DNA of 64,000 nt from Actinotalea caeni (GTDB taxonomy: Bacteria > Actinomycetota > Actinomycetes > Actinomycetales > Beutenbergiaceae), in the NCBI RefSeq assembly GCF_009733795.1, contig NZ_WNXX01000015.1:23389-87388 (forward strand), given 5' to 3'. Position numbers and translations under genes: made by a program. Positions 53,764 through 61,077 of this stretch are shown here, piece after piece; position 1 is the stretch's first letter; each line of letters starts with the position of its first letter. The notes below the pieces were generated by a model. The model was not told the DNA's origin. It was given only the letters and a program-made list of their open reading frames with translations, and ran no database searches.

Positions 53764-55278
53764 ATGAAGGTCTCCGCACGCGCGTCGGCGCTGCTGCGCC
53801 GTGTCGGCCTGCTCGTCAGCGGGCTGGTCGTGCTCGGGCTCGCCGGTGGTGTCGTCGGCGCCGCGGCGACGTTCGAGCCACCCACCCCGAGCGTCGTCGA
53901 GGTGCCCGAGCTGCGCGTCGGCGCCGGCGCGACGTCCTGGGTGTGCGCACCGGCGCCGACGCTGCCCACCGCCGCCGCCGGGGAGGACCTCGAGTACGAC
54001 CCGGACCTCGGCACCGGCGGCGGCAGCCTCGCGACGCTCGCCGACCTGACCGCCGTCGGCGACGCCGGTCGCCCGGTCATGAGCGCGGGCGCGATCGGCC
54101 AGGATCGCGTCGACGTCGGAGGTGCGGGGCAGGTGGCGACCGTGAGCGAGCCGGACGTCACCGACCCGGTCGTCGCCGTCGTGGAGCCCGACGCCGAGGG
54201 CGTGCCGCTAGTGGCGGCGCTCGGCCTCGCGCGGGCGGACAGCGGCGACCTGCGCGGCCTGGTCGCCTCCGTGTGCCAGCAGCCGGTCACCAGCGCGCTG
54301 CTCGTCGGCGGCTCGACCGCGCTCGGCTCGAGCGCGCGGCTGATCCTCAGCAACCCGGGCGACACCGCGGCGACCGTCCGGGTGACGGCGTGGGGCGCGA
54401 CCGGGGTGCTGCCCGACCCGCCGACCGTCGTCGTCCCCGCCGGTGCGGTGCGCGCGGTGCTGCTGGAGACGATCTCGCTCGAGCCGCGGGTCGCCGTCCG
54501 GATCGACGCCGAGGGCGGGCGCGTGGTGCCGGTGATCCAGGACAGCGCGCTCGACGGTCTGGTCGCGGCCGGCACCGACATGGTCGGGCAGACGGCGGAC
54601 CCGACGACCGAGCTGCTCGTGGGCGGCCTGCTGCTCTCGAGCGCCGACGGCGCCTCGGCGTCGCTGCGTCTGCTGAACCCGGGCGAGACCGCGGCGACCG
54701 TCACGGTCGAGACGCTCGGTCCCGACGGCGCGGCACAGCTCGAGGGCGCGGTCGGCTCGGTCGTCGAGCCGGGCACGGTCGTCGACATCTCGCTCGCCGG
54801 CGTGCCGAGCGGCAGCTACGGGCTGCGCGTGACCTCCGACGAGCCGGTCACCGGCGCCGTCCGGACCGTCCGCACCGGTACGGCGGGGGAGGACGACCCG
54901 GACACCCCGCCGGTCGACGTCGCCTGGACACCCGCGACCCAGCCGGCCGACCGTGGCGTCGTCCCGATCCCCACCGCGCTCGCCGAGCGCGTCGACGTGA
55001 GCGTCACCAACCCCGGCACCGCCGCGATCGACGTGACCGTGACCGCCTACGACGAGCTCGGTCGCGCGATCGACGAGCGCGCGGTCACCGTCGGCGCCGG
55101 CGCGACGGCGCCGCTCGAGGTGCCCGCGGGCGCGCTGGTGCTCGTCGTCGAGGGCGAGGGGGTCGTCGCGGGCGCGGTCGTCACCAGCGAGGCCGAGGAC
55201 GGGGTGCTGGTCTCCGCCTACCCGATGGTGCCCGACCCCTACACCGAGCAGTCGGTCCGGGTCCGCGTCGACGGCTGA
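53764..55278 (+). CDS. DUF5719 family extracytoplasmic protein
   Basis: The 504-residue protein has an N-terminal signal anchor (LLVSGLVVLGLAGGVVGAAA, about residues 17-36) and then a long beta-rich extracellular part with repeated NPG-(D/E/T)-TAATV strands (LSNPGDTAATVRV, LNPGETAATVTV, NPGTAAIDVTV), suggesting three Ig-like repeats. There is no enzyme motif. A good ribosome site (gggagg, 6 nt) precedes the ATG. It follows the large glycosyltransferase by 49 nt. A supporting role in glycan export or assembly is inference from the pairing. Confidence 0.8.
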   Translation: MKVSARASALLRRVGLLVSGLVVLGLAGGVVGAAATFEPPTPSVVEVPELRVGAGATSWVCAPAPTLPTAAAGEDLEYDPDLGTGGGSLATLADLTAVGDAGRPVMSAGAIGQDRVDVGGAGQVATVSEPDVTDPVVAVVEPDAEGVPLVAALGLARADSGDLRGLVASVCQQPVTSALLVGGSTALGSSARLILSNPGDTAATVRVTAWGATGVLPDPPTVVVPAGAVRAVLLETISLEPRVAVRIDAEGGRVVPVIQDSALDGLVAAGTDMVGQTADPTTELLVGGLLLSSADGASASLRLLNPGETAATVTVETLGPDGAAQLEGAVGSVVEPGTVVDISLAGVPSGSYGLRVTSDEPVTGAVRTVRTGTAGEDDPDTPPVDVAWTPATQPADRGVVPIPTALAERVDVSVTNPGTAAIDVTVTAYDELGRAIDERAVTVGAGATAPLEVPAGALVLVVEGEGVVAGAVVTSEAEDGVLVSAYPMVPDPYTEQSVRVRVDG

Positions 55279-55336
55279 CGCTCGCGCACGGCACCGCTAC
55301 CTGCCCCACCAGCCCGGCGAAATCGAGCTTCCGGGT

Positions 55337-55385
55337 CGAGATCGAGGGGATGGATCCTCGATGTCGCCCCAGAACCTCGATCTCG
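55337..55385. repeat. Inverted repeat in the 301-bp gap after DUF5719
   Basis: CGAGATCGAGG (55337-55347) is repeated as its complement CCTCGATCTCG at 55375-55385 with a 27-nt spacer. The gap 55279-55579 also holds a candidate promoter near its right end and no other gene. The structure may terminate the upstream transcript. Confidence 0.65.
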
Positions 55386-55471
55386 GCGAGGGGCGCGTGG
55401 CGTCGCGGCGGCGTCGGCCGATGTCGCGCAGATCACGTGCGAGCGACGTCACAACCGGGTGGGAAGAACCG

Positions 55472-55498
55472 TTGCGCAAGGAGTGTTGCGACTAACGT
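55472..55498 (+). promoter_or_regulatory. Candidate promoter/operator before the small ORF and ArsR-like gene
   Basis: TAACGT (55493-55498) could be a -10 box. Upstream lie the 8-bp palindrome TTGCGCAA (55472-55479) and a second gttgcg copy (55485-55490). The -35 spacing is short (15 nt), so the assignment is tentative; the palindrome could be an operator for the adjacent regulator. Confidence 0.35.
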
Positions 55499-55579
55499 CG
55501 GACCCGATACCCCGACGCGGCCGAGCACCGCAACGGGAGACCCCGCGACACGCAACGCTCACGCAGAACGAGAACCGAG

Positions 55580-55720
55580 ATGTCCTTCCTCACGGCACGC
55601 ACGATCACCGCCCTGAGCTCCGTCTTCCCCACCTACGCCGAGGCCCGCGCGGCCGAGCTGGCCGAGCGCCGTCGGTCCGAGGTCCACGCCGAGGCGAGCC
55701 TGCACCTGCTGCGGCGCTGA
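55580..55720 (+). CDS. Small protein (46 aa) preceding the ArsR-like regulator
   Basis: ATG 55580 opens a 46-residue frame beginning MSFLTARTITALSSVFPTYA, continuing as an Ala/Glu/Arg-rich helix and ending HAEASLHLLRR before TGA at 55720. The next gene starts one base later, which is the spacing of a coupled operon. Amphipathic, helical content and alignment with the operon argue that it is expressed; no ribosome site is strong and no family was recognised. Confidence 0.55.
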   Translation: MSFLTARTITALSSVFPTYAEARAAELAERRRSEVHAEASLHLLRR

Positions 55721-55721
55721 C

Positions 55722-56303
55722 ATGAGCGACGACGCGGCGACCCCGCCCGGGCCCGCCGAGCGCAGCGGCCCGGAGCGGATCCGCGCGCTCGCGCACCCGG
55801 TCCGCCTCGAGATCCTCGACATCCTCGACCGGCTGGGCGAGGCGACCGCCACCGAGTGCGCCCAGCGCACCGGTCAGACGGTCGCCAACTGCTCGTTCCA
55901 CCTGCGCACGCTCGCGAAGTACGGCTTCGTCGAGGAGGCGGAGCGGCGTGGCCGGCAGCGGCCCTGGCGGCCCGCACCGGGCGGCTACGACCTGCGGCCC
56001 GACGTCGGCAGCTCCGACGCCGTGCGCGCCGCCGACGAGCTCGCGCTGCTCACCCTGGAGCGCGAGACCCGGCGGCTGCACGCCTACTACGCGCACGCGC
56101 ACGCCACCCCGGCGCGCTGGCGCGAGGCCGCGTCGATGCTCACCGAGGTGGTCTGGGCGACGCCGGGCGAGCTGGCCGAGCTGGCCGACGACGTCGCGGC
56201 CCGCGTCGCACGGCTCGCGCGGCGCGCGCCCGCCGACCGGCCCGCCGGGGCGCGCCCCGCCAACGTCCTCGCGGTGCTCACGCCCGACCCGCACGCCGAC
56301 TGA
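55722..56303 (+). CDS. ArsR-type winged-helix transcriptional regulator
   Basis: The 193-residue protein has an N-terminal winged helix (about residues 18-95) with ALAHPVRLEILDIL, TATECAQRTGQTVANCSFHLRTLAKYGFV (in part ATECAQRTGQ, SFHLRTLAKYGFVEEA) and a wing with RPWRP. The C-terminal half is helical and likely mediates dimerisation or ligand sensing. No metal-binding cysteine cluster is seen. Relatives usually sit beside an MFS transporter; none is adjacent here. It is preceded by a 46-residue ORF. Confidence 0.85.
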   Translation: MSDDAATPPGPAERSGPERIRALAHPVRLEILDILDRLGEATATECAQRTGQTVANCSFHLRTLAKYGFVEEAERRGRQRPWRPAPGGYDLRPDVGSSDAVRAADELALLTLERETRRLHAYYAHAHATPARWREAASMLTEVVWATPGELAELADDVAARVARLARRAPADRPAGARPANVLAVLTPDPHAD

Positions 56304-56328
56304 CGGCGCGCCCTGTCGACCCACCTGC

Positions 56329-56402
56329 CGCCGAGTTCGCACGCTTCCGCCGAGTTCGTACCGTGCACGGTGCGAAGTCGACGGAAAGGTGCGAACTCGG
56401 CG
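56329..56402. repeat. 74-nt imperfect palindrome between convergent genes
   Basis: Outer arms CGCCGAGTTCGCAC (56329-56342) and its complement (56389-56402) enclose further complementary blocks (cttccg/cggaaag, ttcg/cgaa) around a perfect centre ACCGTGCACGGT (56360-56371). The two 37-nt halves differ at about five positions. It lies between the ArsR-like and metallopeptidase-like genes and could terminate both, or be a REP/MITE-like element. Confidence 0.8.
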
Positions 56403-56479
56403 AGGGGGTGCGTGCACGGGGCGGGAGCCCGGCAGGGTCTCCGGCGTGGCCGCCGCCCGGTCCGTGCGGGGCGGCCGGG

Positions 56480-56947
56480 TCAGGACTCGTAGTCGGGGTC
56501 GATGTCCTCGGGGTCGCGGCCGAGCATGTGGCCGATCTGCTCCACGAGCACGTCGCGCACGAGGGCGGCCACGTCGTCAGCGCCCTCGGTGCGCGCGAGC
56601 ACCGGCCGCCGGTACACGACGACGCGGTGCGTGAGGCCCGCGGCGAGGTCGGCGGGGAAGTAGCGCCCCAGCGGCACAGCGCCGTGCTCCCACGGCGCGG
56701 GCGCCGACGGCGGCACCTCCTCGACGGCGAACTCGACACCGTCCAGCTCGCGACCAAGGCGCCGCTCCAGCCGTTCCACGGCGGCGAGCACGATGTCGTC
56801 GAACTGCTCGCTGCGGGTGCGTGCACCGGGCAGCAGCGGCGACAGCAGCGGTCCCCGCAGCCCCCTGCCGTGCCGGTCCCGGCGCCGCCCGGTCCGCCGC
56901 GAGGGCAGCGCGACGCGCGCGATGTCCGTGCCGTGCTGCTCCACCAC
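56480..56947 (-). CDS. Metallopeptidase-like family protein with degenerate zinc motif
   Basis: The 155-residue protein matches the small actinobacterial metallopeptidase-like family (Rv3259-type): FDDIVLAAVERL, VEFAVEEVPPSAP, LGRYFPADL, VVYRRPVL, and the C-terminal LVEQIGHMLGRDPEDIDPDYES. At the place where related proteins have HExxH, the sequence reads VEQIGH, lacking the first zinc His and the catalytic Glu. It may therefore be non-catalytic. GTG 56947 has CACAGT 6 nt upstream on the minus strand. Confidence 0.78.
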   Translation of the reverse strand: MVEQHGTDIARVALPSRRTGRRRDRHGRGLRGPLLSPLLPGARTRSEQFDDIVLAAVERLERRLGRELDGVEFAVEEVPPSAPAPWEHGAVPLGRYFPADLAAGLTHRVVVYRRPVLARTEGADDVAALVRDVLVEQIGHMLGRDPEDIDPDYES

Positions 56948-57027
56948 ACCGTCACTGTGCCACCGCGGCGCGCACGACGCACCTCGGTCACCGGCGTGGG
57001 GTGACGCCGCCCGGGCCCGGTCGGCAG

Positions 57028-57033
57028 TAGCCT
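57028..57033 (+). promoter_or_regulatory. -10-like element TAGCCT for the DUF3499 gene
   Basis: TAGCCT ends 8 nt before the GTG at 57042, giving a leaderless or nearly leaderless transcript. Confidence 0.45.
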
Positions 57034-57041
57034 CGTGTGTC

Positions 57042-57434
57042 GTGAGAGCTCGTCAGTGCACCCGCGCCACCTGCACGGCCGCGGCCGTGGCGACGCTCAC
57101 CTACGTCTACGCCGACTCCACGGCCGTGCTGGGCCCGCTGGCCACGCACGCCGAGCCGCACAGCTACGACCTGTGCGCCGAGCACGCCGAGCGCCTCACG
57201 GTGCCGCGCGGCTGGGACGTGGTGCGGCTGGCCAGCCACTTCGAGCCCGCGCCGCCGAGCTCCGACGACCTGCTCGCGCTCGCCGACGCGGTGCGCGAGG
57301 CGTCCCGGACCCCTCCGCCCGAGCAGCTGCCCGCCGCGCGCAGCGTCGGCGTGCCGGCCCCGGTGACCGAGCGGCGCGTGCCCGAGTCGGGCCGACGCGG
57401 ACACCTGCGGGTGATTCGTGGCGAGAACGAGTGA
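57042..57434 (+). CDS. DUF3499 family protein
   Basis: The 130-residue protein opens with RARQCTRATCTAAAVATLTY, has DSTAVLGPL and HSYDLCAEHAERLTVPRGWDVVR, the family pattern with conserved cysteines and histidines that could bind zinc (CxxxxC and CxxH). The C-terminal about 50 residues are disordered. It corresponds to Rv3258c between whiB2 and manB in mycobacteria. Function is unknown. Confidence 0.88.
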   Translation: MRARQCTRATCTAAAVATLTYVYADSTAVLGPLATHAEPHSYDLCAEHAERLTVPRGWDVVRLASHFEPAPPSSDDLLALADAVREASRTPPPEQLPAARSVGVPAPVTERRVPESGRRGHLRVIRGENE

Positions 57435-57444
57435 GGCCTGGCCC

Positions 57445-57450
57445 TATCCT
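57445..57450 (+). promoter_or_regulatory. -10-like element TATCCT for manB
   Basis: TATCCT ends 8 nt before the GTG at 57459, although DUF3499 ends only 24 nt upstream. manB may have both operon and own transcription. Confidence 0.45.
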
Positions 57451-57458
57451 CGGGTCTC

Positions 57459-58904
57459 GTGCCTGAACACGCAGACCTGAGCCCCGTCGTCAAGGCCTAC
57501 GACGTCCGTGGTGTCGTCCCGGACGAGTGGGACGCCGACGTCGCCCGCGCGCTCGGCGCCGCCTTCGCCGACGTCGTCGGCTCCGAGGGGGTGCCGATCG
57601 TCGTCGGCCACGACATGCGCGACTCCTCGCCCGAGCTGGCCCAGGCCTTCGGCGAGGGCGCGGCGTGGCGCGGCTGCGACGTCGTCCACATCGGGCTGTG
57701 CTCCACCGACGGGCTCTACCACGCCTCCGGCATGCTCGAGGCGCCGGGCGCGATGTTCACCGCGAGCCACAACCCCGCCCGCTACAACGGCATCAAGATG
57801 TGCCGCGCGCTCGCGCGTCCGGTGGGCCAGGACACCGGGCTGGCCGACGTCAGGCGGCTCGCGGAGCAGTACCTCGACGAGGGCATCCCGGCGGCGGGGG
57901 AGCAGGGCTCGGTGACGACGCGCGACACCCTCGCCGACTACGCACGGCTGCTGCGCAGCCTCGTCGACCTCGAGGGCGGCCGTCCGCTCAAGGTCGCGAT
58001 CGACGCCGGCAACGGGATGGCGGGTCTCACCGCGCCCGCGGTGCTGTCCACCGCGGCCGGGCTGCCCGACCTCGGCTTCGAGATCGTGCCGCTGTACTTC
58101 GAGCTGGACGGCACCTTCCCGAACCACGAGGCGAACCCGCTCGAGCCCGCGAACCTCGTCGACCTGCAGGGTGCTGTCATCGCCTCCGGCGCCGACATCG
58201 GCCTCGCCTTCGACGGCGACGCGGACCGGTGCTTCGTCGTCGACGAGCGTGGTGTCCCGGTCAGCCCCAGCGCCGTCACCGGGCTCGTCGGGCTCCGGGA
58301 GGTCGAGAAGGAGAAGGCCGCGGGCCGCGAGGCGACCGTCATCCACAACCTCATCACCTCGCGCGCCGTGCCCGACCTGCTGGGTGCCGCCGGCGCACGG
58401 ACCGTCCGGTCGCGCGTGGGGCACTCCTTCATCAAGGCGCAGATGGCGGCGGAGGACGCGGTCTTCGGCGGCGAGCACTCGGCGCACTACTACTTCCGCG
58501 ACTTCTGGTTCGCCGACACCGGCATGCTGGCGGCGATGCACGTGCTGCGCGCGCTGCGCGAGCAGGACCGCACGCTGTCGGAGCTCGCCGAGATGTACAC
58601 GCCGTACGCGGCGTCCGGCGAGATCAACTCGACGGTGCCCGACGCCGACGCCGACGCCGCGCGCGCCCGCGTCATGGAGGCGTTCGCCGACGACATCGCC
58701 TCGGGCGAGGTGACCGTCGACGAGCTCGACGGGCTCACGCTCGACCACTGGCAGGCCAACCCGCGCTGGTGGATCAACCTGCGAGCCTCCAACACCGAGC
58801 CGCTGCTGCGGCTCAACGTCGAGGCGGAGCACACCGACATCATGGAGAAGCTGCGCGACGCGGTGCTCGCGATCGTGCGCGAGGGCGGCGACGCGGTCTC
58901 CTGA
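57459..58904 (+). CDS. manB: Phosphomannomutase / phosphoglucomutase ManB
   Basis: The 481-residue alpha-D-phosphohexomutase converts mannose-6-phosphate to mannose-1-phosphate. Its phosphoserine loop is MFTASHNPARYNGIK near residue 105, the metal-binding loop is FDGDADRCF near 250, the sugar-binding loop is GGEHSAHYYF, and the phosphate-binding loop is RASNTEPLLRLN. It follows DUF3499 as in mycobacteria (Rv3257c). With manA it feeds GDP-mannose, needed for mannosylated lipids and proteins; no GDP-mannose pyrophosphorylase gene is in the window. Confidence 0.95.
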   Translation: MPEHADLSPVVKAYDVRGVVPDEWDADVARALGAAFADVVGSEGVPIVVGHDMRDSSPELAQAFGEGAAWRGCDVVHIGLCSTDGLYHASGMLEAPGAMFTASHNPARYNGIKMCRALARPVGQDTGLADVRRLAEQYLDEGIPAAGEQGSVTTRDTLADYARLLRSLVDLEGGRPLKVAIDAGNGMAGLTAPAVLSTAAGLPDLGFEIVPLYFELDGTFPNHEANPLEPANLVDLQGAVIASGADIGLAFDGDADRCFVVDERGVPVSPSAVTGLVGLREVEKEKAAGREATVIHNLITSRAVPDLLGAAGARTVRSRVGHSFIKAQMAAEDAVFGGEHSAHYYFRDFWFADTGMLAAMHVLRALREQDRTLSELAEMYTPYAASGEINSTVPDADADAARARVMEAFADDIASGEVTVDELDGLTLDHWQANPRWWINLRASNTEPLLRLNVEAEHTDIMEKLRDAVLAIVREGGDAVS

Positions 58905-58929
58905 CCGCAGCCGGCGCCCGGTGCGGGTC

Positions 58930-58935
58930 TAGGCT
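58930..58935 (+). promoter_or_regulatory. -10-like element TAGGCT for the cation-efflux gene
   Basis: TAGGCT ends 6 nt before the ATG at 58942, predicting a leaderless transcript. Confidence 0.5.
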
Positions 58936-58941
58936 CGCGGC

Positions 58942-59862
58942 ATGTCCAGCAGCGGAGGCACCAAGGCCGTGCTCGCGGCGCTGGCGGCGAACCTCGGGAT
59001 CGCCGTCACGAAGTTCGTGGCGTACGCGCTCACCGGCTCCTCCTCGATGCTCGCCGAGGCCGTGCACTCGGTGGCCGACTCCGGGAACCAGGCGCTGCTG
59101 CTCCTCGGCGGCAAGCGTGCCCAGCGGGCGGCGTCGCCGAGCCATCAGTTCGGCTACGGCCGCGCCCGGTACGTGTACGCGTTCATCGTCTCGATCGTCC
59201 TGTTCACGCTGGGCGGCTGCTTCGCGCTGTACGAGGCCTGGCACAAGTTCTCCGACCCGCACCCGATCGAGGGCCGCTGGTGGTGGGTGCCGCTGGCGGT
59301 GCTCGGCATCGGCATCGTCATGGAGGGCTTCTCGTTCCGGACCGCGATCCGCGAGGCGAACCACGTACGCGGCCGCAAGTCCTTCCGGCGCTACGTCAAG
59401 GAGTCGCGCGCGCCCGAGATCCCGGTGATCCTGCTCGAGGACCTCGGCGCGCTCACCGGCCTCGTGCTCGCCCTCGTCGGCGTGTCGGCGACGCTCGTCA
59501 CGCACGACGGCCGCTGGGACGCCCTGGGATCGGCCGCGATCGGCGTGCTGCTCGTCGTCATCGCGGCGTTCCTCGCGATCGAGATGAACTCGATGCTGCT
59601 GGGCGAGTCCGCCGACCCCGAGCACCAGCGGGCGATCGAGGCCGCGATCCCGGGCGAGGGCATCGTCTCCGTCATCCACCTGCGCACGCTGCACCTCGGA
59701 CCCGACGAGGTGCTCGTCGCGGCGAAGGTCGAGGTCGAGCGGGACGACGACGCCGCGCACGTCGCGGCCGCCATCGACGCCGCCGAGCGACGCATCCGGG
59801 CCGCGGTACCGCTCGAGACCCGCATCTACGTCGAGCCGGACCTGCGGCGCCACCTCGCGTGA
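58942..59862 (+). CDS. Cation diffusion facilitator family transporter
   Basis: The 306-residue membrane protein has six predicted helices with the CDF metal site in helix II (LAEAVHSVADSGNQALLLLG, HxxxD) and a second site in helix V (LLEDLGALTGL, ED-type). The pair HQFGYGRARYVYAF and the cytoplasmic C-terminal domain with HLRTLHLGPDEVLV are typical. It exports divalent metal, probably Zn or Mn, in exchange for protons. The HD-ED rather than HD-HD pattern resembles iron/zinc or manganese subgroups. It is convergent with the aminotransferase. Confidence 0.9.
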   Translation: MSSSGGTKAVLAALAANLGIAVTKFVAYALTGSSSMLAEAVHSVADSGNQALLLLGGKRAQRAASPSHQFGYGRARYVYAFIVSIVLFTLGGCFALYEAWHKFSDPHPIEGRWWWVPLAVLGIGIVMEGFSFRTAIREANHVRGRKSFRRYVKESRAPEIPVILLEDLGALTGLVLALVGVSATLVTHDGRWDALGSAAIGVLLVVIAAFLAIEMNSMLLGESADPEHQRAIEAAIPGEGIVSVIHLRTLHLGPDEVLVAAKVEVERDDDAAHVAAAIDAAERRIRAAVPLETRIYVEPDLRRHLA

Positions 59863-59871
59863 CGGCGCCCC

Positions 59872-61029
59872 TCAGACGCGGGCCAGCGCCCGACCCATGC
59901 GGGTCACCGCGTCGGTGAGCACGGGCCGGCTCGTGGCGAAGTTGAGCCGCAGGAACCCGCGGCCGACCTCGCCGCACAGCGCTCCCGAGGTCGCGACGAC
60001 GTCGGCCTCGCGGCGGAAGTGGCGGGCCGGGTCCTCGACACCGGTGCCGCGCAGGTCCAGCCAGGCCAGGTACGTGCCCTCCGGCTCGTCGTACCGGACG
60101 CCGGGCAGGTGCTCGGCGACGAGGTCGGCGAGCAGCCGTCGGTTGCCGTCGAGGTAGGCGACGACGTCGTCGAGCCACGCGGTGCCGTCACGGTACGCCG
60201 CGGTCGCCGCCAGCGTCCCGATCGTCGACGCCTGGTCCTCGACGACGTGACCCCTGCCCCGCCACGCCTCGCGCGTGGCGTCGTTGCTCAGCACGACCTG
60301 CGCGCTCTTGAGACCGGGCAGGTTGAAGGCCTTCGACGCCGACATCGCGGTGAGCGTGTGCCCGGCCGCGGCGTCGGAGACGGAGGCGTACGGCACGTGG
60401 CGGTGCGGGGCGTACACCAGCGGCGCGTGGATCTCGTCGGCGAACACGTGAGCGCCGTGGCGCTCGACGACCTCGCTGACCGCGACCAGCTCCTCGCGCT
60501 CGAGCACCCGCCCGATCGGGTTGTGCGGGTTGCAGAGGACCAGCAGGTCGCCGCCCGCGGCGAACGCGGCGTCGAGCGCGTCGAGGTCGTAGACGTACCG
60601 GTCGCCGTCGCGCGCCATCGGCACCTGGATCACCTCGCGGTCCAGCGCCGCGGGCACGGTGAGGAACGGCATGTACGCCGGTGTGGGCAGCACGATCGGG
60701 GAGCCCGGGCGCGAGCACAGCCGCACGGCCGCCTGCATCGCCGTGAGCACGTCGGGCGCGGGACGGACGTCGGCGGGGTCGACCTGCCACCCGTAGCGGT
60801 CGCCCACGAAGCCCGCGAACGCCTCCTGCATCGCGCGCAGCGCTGCGCTGGAGAGGTAGCCGAGCCCGGCGCCCTCGGCGGCCCGCCGCAGCGTCTCCTG
60901 CACCGCGGGCGCGGTGCCGAAGTCCATCTCCGCGATCCAGGCGCCGGTGGCGGTGCCGAACTCCGTCCACTTCTTCCAGCCCGCCTCGCGCAGGGCGTCC
61001 GGCGTGATCTCGTCGAACACGTGCACCAT
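59872..61029 (-). CDS. MalY/PatB-type PLP aminotransferase (C-S beta-lyase family)
   Basis: The 385-residue fold-type I PLP enzyme has WIAEMDFGTAPAV, the PLP-pocket CNPHNPIGRV and DEIHAPLVY, and the PLP-lysine in SASKAFNLPGLK. MalY/PatB proteins cleave cystathionine or related C-S bonds. ATG codons occur at 61035 and 61029; the agagg at 61036-61040 leaves no spacing for the first but 6 nt for the second, so I chose 61029. It is divergent from the MFS gene. Confidence 0.9.
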   Translation of the reverse strand: MVHVFDEITPDALREAGWKKWTEFGTATGAWIAEMDFGTAPAVQETLRRAAEGAGLGYLSSAALRAMQEAFAGFVGDRYGWQVDPADVRPAPDVLTAMQAAVRLCSRPGSPIVLPTPAYMPFLTVPAALDREVIQVPMARDGDRYVYDLDALDAAFAAGGDLLVLCNPHNPIGRVLEREELVAVSEVVERHGAHVFADEIHAPLVYAPHRHVPYASVSDAAAGHTLTAMSASKAFNLPGLKSAQVVLSNDATREAWRGRGHVVEDQASTIGTLAATAAYRDGTAWLDDVVAYLDGNRRLLADLVAEHLPGVRYDEPEGTYLAWLDLRGTGVEDPARHFRREADVVATSGALCGEVGRGFLRLNFATSRPVLTDAVTRMGRALARV

Positions 61030-61064
61030 CGACATCCTCTCCCGGGGTCACGGACGTGCCCGAG

Positions 61065-61070
61065 TAGTCT
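61065..61070 (+). promoter_or_regulatory. -10-like element TAGTCT for the MFS gene
   Basis: TAGTCT ends 7 nt before the GTG at 61078. Confidence 0.45.
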
Positions 61071-61077
61071 CCCAGGC

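Noticed and set aside
50082..54788. A 1568-residue open frame on the minus strand opposite the membrane glycosyltransferase
   Set aside because: It is rich in Arg, Ala, Ser and Pro without motifs and mirrors the codon-position GC bias of the real plus-strand genes, which have recognisable domains.
55459..55725. An 88-residue frame overlapping the 46-aa ORF before the ArsR-like gene
   Set aside because: It starts inside the candidate promoter, is Arg/Pro-rich, and overlaps the better-placed 46-aa frame that ends one base before the regulator.
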